Of a stretch of DNA of 64,000 nucleotides, positions 8,923 through 16,869 are shown piece by piece. Source of the stretch: Pedobacter sp. UBA4863 (GTDB lineage Bacteria; Bacteroidota; Bacteroidia; Sphingobacteriales; Sphingobacteriaceae); the NCBI RefSeq assembly GCF_002399615.1, contig NZ_DHDZ01000015.1, positions 16,980 to 80,979 on the forward strand, read 5' to 3'. Position 1 is the first letter of the stretch; every line of letters starts with the position of its first letter. The translations under genes and the position numbers were made by a program. The notes below the pieces were generated by a model. That model made no database searches and had not been told where the DNA came from. It saw only the letters and a program-made list of their open reading frames with translations.

Positions 8923-10110
8923 ATGAGAGTAAATTTAAAGACCTTCTTATTGGTTATTTTAGTTTCTTGCTTGTTCGCATGTAAGAAAGATAGTCCAGCT
9001 CCTCTACCACCAGTTGTTAATCCTCCGGTAAATCCCCCTGGTCAAGGTATTTCTCTACCTCAGGTAGATGATGATATGAATAACTTTGTGGCAAAATATC
9101 AACTTCCAGGGGTTTCTATAGCCATTGTTAAAGGTGGAAAATTGGTATATGCCAAAGGATATGGCTTAGCTGATAAAGAGACGCTTACAAATGTAGATAC
9201 CAGTAGCTTATTCCGTATTGCAAGCTTAAGTAAATGGATTACTTCGACTGCAATTATGAAGTTGGTTCAAGAAGGTAATTTCACAGTAAACGATAAAGTA
9301 TTTGGTACAGGTGCCATTTTGGGGAACACTTATGGCACGCAACCTTATGGGCCAAATATTACAAATATAACGGTAAATGATTTGTTGCACCATACAGCTG
9401 GAGGTTGGGGTAATTCTTCAAATGATCCCATGTTTTCAAGCCCTGAACTTAATGCCGATGACCATATCAGTTGGGTGTTGAACAGCGTTCCTTTGATCAA
9501 TCAGCCAGGAGCAGTTTTAGACTACTCGAATGTAGGTTTCAGCATTCTCTGCAGAATTATCGAAAAAATATCGGGAAAACCTTACGAACAATATGTGAGA
9601 GAAAACATTTTTAAACCTGCCGGGATAAAAAACATGCAGATTGGTACTTCGGCCTTATCAGGTAGAAAGCCGAATGAAGTAAAATATTATGGTATAGGTA
9701 CCGCAAATCCTTATGGATATCATGCCAATGCCATTACCCGTTTGGGCGGTGTAGGTGGTTGGATTGCCAGCCCGATAGATTTGATGCGCTTTTTGGTAAG
9801 GGTTGATGGTTTTGATACTGTGTCAGATATATTAACACCACAAACGTTGAACATCATGTCGGCCAAAACTGCCAACAGCGGTAACTATGCCTGCGGATTT
9901 TTGGTAAGCAATAACGGAAATTGGTACCACGGTGGTACTTTAACGGGTACAAGAGCTTGGATGGTAAAAACCACAACTGGCTTTAGCTGGGCAATTCTCA
10001 TTAATACCAGTGCTTCTGGAAACTTAAACACCGATTTAGATAAACTGATATGGCCAGCAGTAAATAATGCAAGTACTCCTTGGCCAACTAAAGATCTGTT
10101 TTATCCATGA
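8923..10110 (+). CDS. Lipoprotein serine hydrolase (class C beta-lactamase / D-aminopeptidase fold)
   Basis: A 395-residue protein with lipobox LFAC (Cys20), a proline-rich linker (PAPLPPVVNPPVNPP) and one penicillin-binding-type hydrolase domain. Catalytic motifs are S101-L-S-K104, Y201-S-N203 and H336-G-G. Members include D-aminopeptidases, DD-carboxypeptidases and esterases. The neighbouring M19 dipeptidase and OPT transporter make a D-amino-acid-peptide hydrolase more likely than an antibiotic resistance enzyme. The lipid anchor puts it in the outer membrane or at the surface. Its stop overlaps the start of the next gene (ATGA), implying translational coupling. Confidence 0.88.
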   Translation: MRVNLKTFLLVILVSCLFACKKDSPAPLPPVVNPPVNPPGQGISLPQVDDDMNNFVAKYQLPGVSIAIVKGGKLVYAKGYGLADKETLTNVDTSSLFRIASLSKWITSTAIMKLVQEGNFTVNDKVFGTGAILGNTYGTQPYGPNITNITVNDLLHHTAGGWGNSSNDPMFSSPELNADDHISWVLNSVPLINQPGAVLDYSNVGFSILCRIIEKISGKPYEQYVRENIFKPAGIKNMQIGTSALSGRKPNEVKYYGIGTANPYGYHANAITRLGGVGGWIASPIDLMRFLVRVDGFDTVSDILTPQTLNIMSAKTANSGNYACGFLVSNNGNWYHGGTLTGTRAWMVKTTTGFSWAILINTSASGNLNTDLDKLIWPAVNNASTPWPTKDLFYP

Positions 10111-11291
10111 AAATACTACTAAAACTAATGCTAGTGGGAATGCTGAGTAGTGTATTGAATAATTTATATGCACAACCCTATAAAAAGCTACATTATAAAA
10201 GTATAGTGGCCGATGCTCATAATGATGTGATATGGGCGCAAACCATGAAAGGTTTCGATATTTCTGAAAAAACAAATCGTGGTAATACCGATTTGGTTCG
10301 GTTAAAAGAAGGAGGTGTCAATCTTCAGATTTTTTCTATTTTCTGCAATGAAACCTATGGGAAAGGCAAGGCATACCCTTTTGCTATTGCTATGATGGAT
10401 TCTTTGAAGCATATTGCTGATAGAAATGCAGATAAAATAGCGCTAGCGACGAATGTAACGCACATTAGAAAAATCATTAATTCTGGTAAAATTGCTGCTT
10501 TAATGGGGGTCGAAGGTGGTCATATGATAGAAAATAATCTCGATTATTTAGATGAGTTTGCGAAGCGTGGTATCAAATACCTCACCCTAACTTGGAATAA
10601 CAGTACAGAGTGGGCCACTTCTGCTGCCGACGAAACCAATAATCCAAACCTAATACAAAAAGGGCTGACCAACAGAGGAAAGGAAATTGTGAAAAGGTTA
10701 AACAACTATGGCATTATTCCAGACCTTTCTCACGTTGGCGAGCAAACATTTTACGATGTGTTGGCTATTACAAAAAAACCAGTTATTGTTTCCCATAGCA
10801 ATTGCCACGAAATAGCGCCACATCCCAGAAACTTAAAAGATGAACAAATTAAAGCTATTGCTAAAAACGGTGGCGTTATCGGTATCAATTTCTATTCTGG
10901 TTTTATAGATAGTGCTTATCATAAAAAAATAGATGGATTAATGGCCAAATATCCAGAAATGGTAGCCGAGCTTGCAAAGCAATATAGCAGTAAAGGTTAT
11001 ATCGCTAGGGCATTATTTCAGAAAATATCCCAAACTGAAGTGAACTCAATTAGACCTCCAATTGCCATGATGATTGACCACGTTGATAGGATGGTACGTT
11101 TGGCTGGGATAGATCATATCTGTATTGGTGGAGATTTTGATGGAGCAGAATCTTTTGCATTAGGTTTGGACGATGTAAGGGATTATCCGTTAATAACCGA
11201 AGAACTAATGAAAAGGGGATACACCAAAAAAGATATTAAGAAAATATTAGGTGAAAACTTATTGAGGGTCTTAAAAGCTAACGAAATATAA
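10107..11291 (+). CDS. Periplasmic membrane dipeptidase (peptidase family M19)
   Basis: This is a renal-dipeptidase-type zinc enzyme of 394 residues with a signal peptide (cleavage near LYA-Q, residue 22). Metal and catalytic residues are H38 and D40 (DAHND), bridging E136 (EGGH), H209 (DLSHVG), H230 (VSHSN) and D343 (GGDFDG). The family hydrolyses dipeptides and tolerates a D-amino acid at the C-terminal position. It overlaps the preceding hydrolase by 4 bases and the next gene begins 2 bases later, so it is within one operon. It fits as the step that splits D-Xxx-containing dipeptides in the periplasm. Confidence 0.93.
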   Translation: MKILLKLMLVGMLSSVLNNLYAQPYKKLHYKSIVADAHNDVIWAQTMKGFDISEKTNRGNTDLVRLKEGGVNLQIFSIFCNETYGKGKAYPFAIAMMDSLKHIADRNADKIALATNVTHIRKIINSGKIAALMGVEGGHMIENNLDYLDEFAKRGIKYLTLTWNNSTEWATSAADETNNPNLIQKGLTNRGKEIVKRLNNYGIIPDLSHVGEQTFYDVLAITKKPVIVSHSNCHEIAPHPRNLKDEQIKAIAKNGGVIGINFYSGFIDSAYHKKIDGLMAKYPEMVAELAKQYSSKGYIARALFQKISQTEVNSIRPPIAMMIDHVDRMVRLAGIDHICIGGDFDGAESFALGLDDVRDYPLITEELMKRGYTKKDIKKILGENLLRVLKANEI

Positions 11292-11293
11292 AA

Positions 11294-12898
11294 ATGAAGA
11301 ATATACTAAAAAAGAGGATGCTGGCACCCTTAACGGTGCTGATTTTAGTCTTGACATCTGATCTTTATGCGCAAAAAGGAAACGAACAGTTGCCTAAAGA
11401 CTTTGACAGATATGTTCAAAGAGTACTTGAAACTTTCGAAGTTCCAGGAATGAGCATTGCCATTGTAAAAGATGGAAAACCTTTGTTAACCAAAGGATAT
11501 GGTATAAAGAAAATGGGACACCAAGATCGTGTTAATGAACAAACTTTATTTCCTATTGCTTCTAATTCAAAAGCTTTTACGGCAACAGCATTAGCTTTAT
11601 TGGTAGAAGAAGGTAAAATTGCTTGGGATGCTCCTGTAATAAATTATATACCAACTTTTAAAATGGGCGATCCTTATATTACCAGCCAATTGACCATTAA
11701 AGATTTATTGGTACACAGAAGTGGAATAGGAGCTTATGCGGGGGATTTATTACAATTTCCTCCCTCTAATTATACAAGGGCAGAAATTGTAAGTAAAATA
11801 CAATACCTGCCATTAGTTAATAGCTTTAGAAACAGCTACGCCTACGATAATATTTTTTATCTTTTAGCAGGAGAGGTAATCGAAAAAGTATCTGGCTTAT
11901 CGTGGGAAGACTTTGTTAAGCAACGAATATTGGATAAAGTGGGCATGGCAAGCAGCATTACCAGAGCATCGCTTTTTAAAACTAAAAATAATACTTCGGC
12001 TTCTCATGCCCGATTTGATGGAATAGTAAAAGAAGTAACTAATTTTTCTGAAGCTGGCATTGGCGATATTACCAATCCGGCAGGTGGTATTGCATCTAAC
12101 TCGGTTGATATGTCTAGGTGGATGATTACACAACTCGATTCGGGCAGGTTAGAAAATAGGTCACGTTTATTTAAACCATCAACGGCAACTATGCTTTGGA
12201 GAGGGGTTACACCCATGCCGGTGGTAAACTTAGCGGCAGAAATAAAGCCAGCGCAAATGGAATATCAGCTCTATGCTTTGGGCTTTTATACCTATAATTA
12301 TAGATCAGAACGAGCGGTGGTTCACGGTGGAAAGTTAGATGGATTTGTTTCTAGGGTATTTATGATACCCGGCAGAAAACTCGGAATTACGATTTTAACC
12401 AATCAAGAAGAAGGAGGGGCAATTTCTGCTATCATTAATCATGTAGTAGATCATTTTATTAAAGCGCCAACGTTCGATTGGGTTGCTGGTTATAAAAAAA
12501 TGCAGGAAACACAACTTTTAAACGTTAAAAAAGCAGATCAAAGTACCTCTACTGCCAGAAATGCTAATTCTAAACCTTCTTTGCCATTAGTTGCCTATGC
12601 AAATAATTACAAGGATGCTTGGTATGGTAACATTAGCATTAAGGAAGATGCGGACCGCTTACTGATTAATTTTACGCACAGTAAAGGAATGGAAGGTGTT
12701 TTGGAGCATTGGCAGTACGATACCTTTGTGGTACGTTGGAAAAACAGAGAATTAAAAGCAGATGCCTTTATCACTTTTTCGCTAAATCCAGATGGCAGTA
12801 TAGAACAGGCCAAGATGAAAGCCATTTCTCCGGTTACCGATCCTAGTTATGATTTCCATAATTTATTGTTAAAGCCGCTTAAATCAGATAAAAAGTAA
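11294..12898 (+). CDS. Secreted serine hydrolase with C-terminal DUF3471-like domain
   Basis: A 534-residue protein with a signal peptide (DLYA-Q, about residue 26). The hydrolase domain (about 35-390) has S90-N-S-K93, Y184-D-N186 and H344-G-G. The remaining C-terminal 110 or so residues resemble the DUF3471 lipocalin-like module often attached to these enzymes. Function is probably peptide or ester hydrolysis in the periplasm. It is placed between the M19 dipeptidase and the OPT transporter with 2-base gaps on each side. Substrate unknown. Confidence 0.87.
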   Translation: MKNILKKRMLAPLTVLILVLTSDLYAQKGNEQLPKDFDRYVQRVLETFEVPGMSIAIVKDGKPLLTKGYGIKKMGHQDRVNEQTLFPIASNSKAFTATALALLVEEGKIAWDAPVINYIPTFKMGDPYITSQLTIKDLLVHRSGIGAYAGDLLQFPPSNYTRAEIVSKIQYLPLVNSFRNSYAYDNIFYLLAGEVIEKVSGLSWEDFVKQRILDKVGMASSITRASLFKTKNNTSASHARFDGIVKEVTNFSEAGIGDITNPAGGIASNSVDMSRWMITQLDSGRLENRSRLFKPSTATMLWRGVTPMPVVNLAAEIKPAQMEYQLYALGFYTYNYRSERAVVHGGKLDGFVSRVFMIPGRKLGITILTNQEEGGAISAIINHVVDHFIKAPTFDWVAGYKKMQETQLLNVKKADQSTSTARNANSKPSLPLVAYANNYKDAWYGNISIKEDADRLLINFTHSKGMEGVLEHWQYDTFVVRWKNRELKADAFITFSLNPDGSIEQAKMKAISPVTDPSYDFHNLLLKPLKSDKK

Positions 12899-12899
12899 G

Positions 12900-14858
12900 A
12901 TGTCCATCAAAGAAAAAGAATTTAAACCCTATATATCTGCTAAAGACTTCATCCCCGAATTTACGCTTAGAGCCATCATTATGGGGGCAATATTTAGTGT
13001 TATCTTTGGGGCGGTATCTTGTTATTTAGGTTTGAAAATAGGATTGACCGTAAGTGCATCTATTCCTATTTCGGTTTTGGCAATATCCATCTTTAAGAAA
13101 TTGGGCAAAGCCACTATCTTGGAGTCAAATATGGTACAAACCGTTGGTTCTGCAGGCGAATCTGTAGCAGCTGGGGTAATTACTACTATTCCTGCACTAT
13201 TATTTTTGCCTGGCGGAGAAGACTACTTTAAATATTTCCAGATTTTTGTACTGGCCTTTACAGGCGGTATGTTGGGAATTTTGTTCATGGTTCCTTTACG
13301 CAGATCACTAATAGTAAAAGAGCATAAAAATTTGCCCTATCCAGAAGGTACTGCGTGTGCCGATGTGCTAATTGCAGGGGAAAAAGGCGGGAACTTAGCT
13401 CAAAAAGTTTATTATGGCTTAGGTATCGCGATATTATATAAACTATTAATGTCAATCCTGGGGTTTTGGAAAGAAGTACCCTCATATATCTTTTCTAAAA
13501 CCTCTGTGCTGCCTAATGCCACCATTAAAACTGAAGTAGGGCCTGAATTATTGGGCGTGGGTTATATCATTGGGCCAAAGGTAGGTAGTGTGATGTTGGG
13601 TGGTGGTTTGTTTTCATGGATTGTTCTAATTCCAATGATTACGATGCTTGGCGATCAATTAAGTGTACCATTTTTACCAGAAAAGACTAAATTAATAGCA
13701 CAAATGAGTGCCGATGAAATATGGAACAGGTATATCAGGTACATTGGAGCTGGAGCGGTAGCATTTGGTGGTTTAATTACTCTCATCAAATCGTTACCAA
13801 CTATCGTAAGCGCCTTTGGTGATGCCGTTAAAGATTTAAGAAAAAAAACTAAAGGGGATGGCGAGATATTACGTACCGAGAAAGAAATTCCATTGATTTG
13901 GGTAGTACTGGGTAGTATTGGTCTGGTAGCATTTATGGTGGTTATACCTAATATACCTACAAATCTGCTGTCTGCTTTGATGATTGTAGTTTTCGGTTTC
14001 TTCTTTGTAACCGTCTCATCCCGTATTGTAGGCTTAATAGGCTCTTCAGCCAATCCCGTTTCTGGAATGACCATAGCTACCTTAATGGCAACTTGCTTAA
14101 TTTTTATAGGCATGGGCTGGACTGGTGATTATTATCAACCAATAGTGCTGGTAGTAGGTTCCATTGTATGTATTGCAGCAGCAAATGCAGGTGCAACTTC
14201 GCAAGACTTAAAGACAGGATATTTAGTAGGAGCTACGCCATTTAAACAACAAATCGGATTAATTATTGGCGTTGTTGTGGCTGTAGTAACTGTTGGTTTT
14301 ACTATTCTATTATTGCAAAAAAACGTAGGTATTGCAGTAGTTACCGAAGCGCATCCAAATCCACTACCTGGCCCTCAATCGGTTTTAATGGCTACCGTAA
14401 TTAAAGGTCTTTTAAGTAAAGACTTGCCATGGGGGCTGGTAATTGCAGGCATGGGTATTTCGGCTATTATGGAATTGTGCGGCGTAAATGCATTACTTTT
14501 TGCTTTAGGTACTTATCTGCCTTTATCTACCACGTCGGCTATTTTTGTAGGTGGTATGGTGAGAAAAATTGCAGAACGTAAACAACCAAAAACCGAAGCA
14601 GAATCGGAAGCGGGGGCAGGAACATTGTTTAGTTCTGGGCTAATTGCCGGTGGCGCACTTACCGGAATTATTGTAGCTATTCTTGTCGGAACAAATTCTG
14701 GTACCCCGGGTGTATCACTTGCTGATAAACTCAATATGAAGATTGGTGAGGGAATGGGGCCTTTAGGAGACCTGATTGCAGCAGCGATATTTTTATTGCT
14801 GTGCATTGTTGTTTATCGTTTCGCAATATCTAAAAATAAATCTGAAGTAAATCAATGA
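12900..14858 (+). CDS. OPT-family oligopeptide transporter
   Basis: A 652-residue polytopic inner-membrane protein with a dozen or more hydrophobic segments. It carries the OPT hallmark NPVSGMT (about residue 385), an N-terminal SYLGLKIGLTVSASIPISV-like segment, and glycine-rich re-entrant helices. OPT proteins are secondary importers of di- to oligopeptides or metal-peptide conjugates. The position, after periplasmic peptidases and overlapping the next hydrolase by 4 bases, suggests it carries the processed peptide into the cytoplasm, where the ligase and epimerase would act. Family assignment is firm; cargo is inferred. Confidence 0.92.
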   Translation: MSIKEKEFKPYISAKDFIPEFTLRAIIMGAIFSVIFGAVSCYLGLKIGLTVSASIPISVLAISIFKKLGKATILESNMVQTVGSAGESVAAGVITTIPALLFLPGGEDYFKYFQIFVLAFTGGMLGILFMVPLRRSLIVKEHKNLPYPEGTACADVLIAGEKGGNLAQKVYYGLGIAILYKLLMSILGFWKEVPSYIFSKTSVLPNATIKTEVGPELLGVGYIIGPKVGSVMLGGGLFSWIVLIPMITMLGDQLSVPFLPEKTKLIAQMSADEIWNRYIRYIGAGAVAFGGLITLIKSLPTIVSAFGDAVKDLRKKTKGDGEILRTEKEIPLIWVVLGSIGLVAFMVVIPNIPTNLLSALMIVVFGFFFVTVSSRIVGLIGSSANPVSGMTIATLMATCLIFIGMGWTGDYYQPIVLVVGSIVCIAAANAGATSQDLKTGYLVGATPFKQQIGLIIGVVVAVVTVGFTILLLQKNVGIAVVTEAHPNPLPGPQSVLMATVIKGLLSKDLPWGLVIAGMGISAIMELCGVNALLFALGTYLPLSTTSAIFVGGMVRKIAERKQPKTEAESEAGAGTLFSSGLIAGGALTGIIVAILVGTNSGTPGVSLADKLNMKIGEGMGPLGDLIAAAIFLLLCIVVYRFAISKNKSEVNQ

Positions 14859-16492
14859 TCATGATAAGAAAAAATCTAATTATATTTTCGTTAACTGTTT
14901 TAATAACTCCTATTTATGCACAACAAAATCTGGACAGTAGGGCCAAAGCTTATATAGATAGTGCATTAAAAAAATACGATGATACAGTGCCGGGTGCTGT
15001 TGTTCATGTAATACATAAAGGTAGTTTGGTATATCAAAAAGCTTTTGGTTTGGCAGATTTGGAATTAGGCGTAAAACTAAAAGAAAATAGTGTCTTTGAA
15101 GCAGCTTCTGTGTCTAAACAATTCACGGCTACAGCTGTATTGATGTTGGTAGAACAGGGTAAAATTAAAATTGAAGACGATATCCGTAAATATATTCCAG
15201 AATTACCAGATTATGGCAAGCCTATCACCATAGCCCAATTGCTTACCCATACAAGTGGTTTAAGAGATTGGAGAAATGTTGGCTACGTTACCGATTTGGT
15301 TAATCAGAGTTTTGTATATGGTGATGGAGATGCACTTAATGTTATTTTTAGGCAAAAAGGATTAAATTTTCCAAGCGGCACAAAATATTCTTATAGTAAT
15401 TCTAATTACGATTTGTTGGCACTTTTAGTAGAAAGGGTATCGGGAGAAAAGTTTATTGATTTTTCTACCAGAACAATGTTAAAACCTCTTGGTATGACTA
15501 ATTCTACTTGGCGTACAGATTATAGAAAAGTAATAAAAAATAGAGCAAAAAGTTACATGGGGGTAAAAGGTAATTTTATTACGCAAATGCCTTTAGATAA
15601 TACCAACGGAGCGGCAGGCTTACTTACCACTACCGAAGATTTGCAGAAATGGATTGCATGGTGGAAAGACGGTAAGTTTGGCCCTACGTTAGCAAAACTA
15701 CGTTTACAACATTATGTCTTGACGAACGGAACAGAAACTAGTTATGCTTTGGGCGGAGTTCATTTTTATAGCAAGCCAGGTTCAAAACTGATAACGCATG
15801 GAGGTTTATTGGCAGGTTATAGGGCTATTACTTCTTATTATCCTGATATAGACTTGTCTGTAACCTTTTTAAGTAATACCAGAGAACTGATTATTCCTAA
15901 AGTAGCAGATCAGCTTTTGGAGATATACAGTGGAGTAAAGCCATTAAAAACAGATAGTACAAAACTTAAGTATGTAAAACTATCTCCACAAGAAGTACAG
16001 CAAAAAGTAGGTCTGTATAAAAATACGCTCGGTGTACGTACTGTAGAGCTAGTTATTGTAGATGGGAAGCTTAGGGTTAAAAATGGTGGCGAATTAAAAG
16101 CATTGAATAAGAATACCTTAGTAACGGGTGATGATAAGTATCAATTTCAAGGAAATAATTTGCTATTGCCCGATGAGGAAGCATTGGTTACCTATAAAAA
16201 AGTGGAAACCCTAACTCCAGATTCAACATTGCTTAACAAGCTCACAGGATTATATTACAGTGCAGACGCTGATACAAAAATTACCCTTACAGTATATAAA
16301 AACTCTTTAAGATATACCAGAAATGGTTACAAATACATTTATCTCAGACCATCTTATAAAGATGGAAACATCGTTGGTTTTTCTGGTTTAGATAATGGCC
16401 TTATGGTAATGTTTGATTTCGATACAACCAGGGGAGATTTACAGGTAAGCATGCCAAGAGCATTAGGCATTGCTTTCGTGAAAAATAAATAG
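14855..16492 (+). CDS. Secreted serine hydrolase (beta-lactamase fold), last gene of the peptide locus
   Basis: A 545-residue protein with a signal peptide (PIYA-Q, about residue 22). The catalytic domain has S85-V-S-K88, Y180-S-N182 and H315-G-G. About 190 residues follow with two repeats of a beta-rich module (VGLYKNTL..., TGLYYSAD...), typical of secreted members. The start is ATG 14855; ATG 14861 is also possible. The start codon overlaps the OPT stop, so it belongs to the same transcript, which ends at the two terminators at 16542-16600. It is the third such hydrolase in the operon. Substrate unknown. Confidence 0.87.
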   Translation: MIMIRKNLIIFSLTVLITPIYAQQNLDSRAKAYIDSALKKYDDTVPGAVVHVIHKGSLVYQKAFGLADLELGVKLKENSVFEAASVSKQFTATAVLMLVEQGKIKIEDDIRKYIPELPDYGKPITIAQLLTHTSGLRDWRNVGYVTDLVNQSFVYGDGDALNVIFRQKGLNFPSGTKYSYSNSNYDLLALLVERVSGEKFIDFSTRTMLKPLGMTNSTWRTDYRKVIKNRAKSYMGVKGNFITQMPLDNTNGAAGLLTTTEDLQKWIAWWKDGKFGPTLAKLRLQHYVLTNGTETSYALGGVHFYSKPGSKLITHGGLLAGYRAITSYYPDIDLSVTFLSNTRELIIPKVADQLLEIYSGVKPLKTDSTKLKYVKLSPQEVQQKVGLYKNTLGVRTVELVIVDGKLRVKNGGELKALNKNTLVTGDDKYQFQGNNLLLPDEEALVTYKKVETLTPDSTLLNKLTGLYYSADADTKITLTVYKNSLRYTRNGYKYIYLRPSYKDGNIVGFSGLDNGLMVMFDFDTTRGDLQVSMPRALGIAFVKNK

Positions 16493-16541
16493 TCAATTAG
16501 CATATTCAACCTCATTTTAATTATTGTGTTAAAGTGGGTGC

Positions 16542-16567
16542 GTGAGTAATCATTACTCACCAGTTTT
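16542..16567 (+). terminator. First terminator-like hairpin after the peptide operon
   Basis: GTGAGTAAT-C-ATTACTCAC is a perfect 9-1-9 palindrome followed by CAGTTTTT. The one-base loop means the top of the stem must open, so as a terminator it is weaker than the next hairpin. Confidence 0.5.
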
Positions 16568-16568
16568 T

Positions 16569-16600
16569 GGCCGTTTCAATTATCGAAGCGGCCTTTTTTG
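16569..16600 (+). terminator. Rho-independent terminator of the peptide operon
   Basis: GGCCGTTTC (16569-16577) pairs with GAAGCGGCC (16585-16593) around a short loop, followed by six T. This is the clear 3' end of the susCD-peptidase-OPT operon. The bases between here and 16870 show no gene. Confidence 0.9.
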
Positions 16601-16869
16601 TGCATTGCATTTTATAAGTTTTTTAGTGTTAGTTCTAAGTGATATCATTATGACCATCCTTCACAATATTTGATATGATTAGAACAATTTTCAAGAATAC
16701 TATTGTGTTAAAGGGGTTTACCTTTGGTAAGTTGCTTTTGTTTTAACTGTAAGATAATGATTTGGTTAAGTGTGTTTTACTTGTTGCTTTTAATCAAAAC
16801 TGAGACTGAAAAAAAACTGATAATCTTTTTAATACTTCTTCAATTTTTAACCTAATAAACCCAACAATT

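Noticed and set aside
8923..16492. Antibiotic-resistance beta-lactamases
   Set aside because: SxxK, YxN and HGG motifs are shared with peptidases and esterases; the context is peptide uptake, and there is no KTG-type class A pattern. Calling them resistance genes is unsupported.
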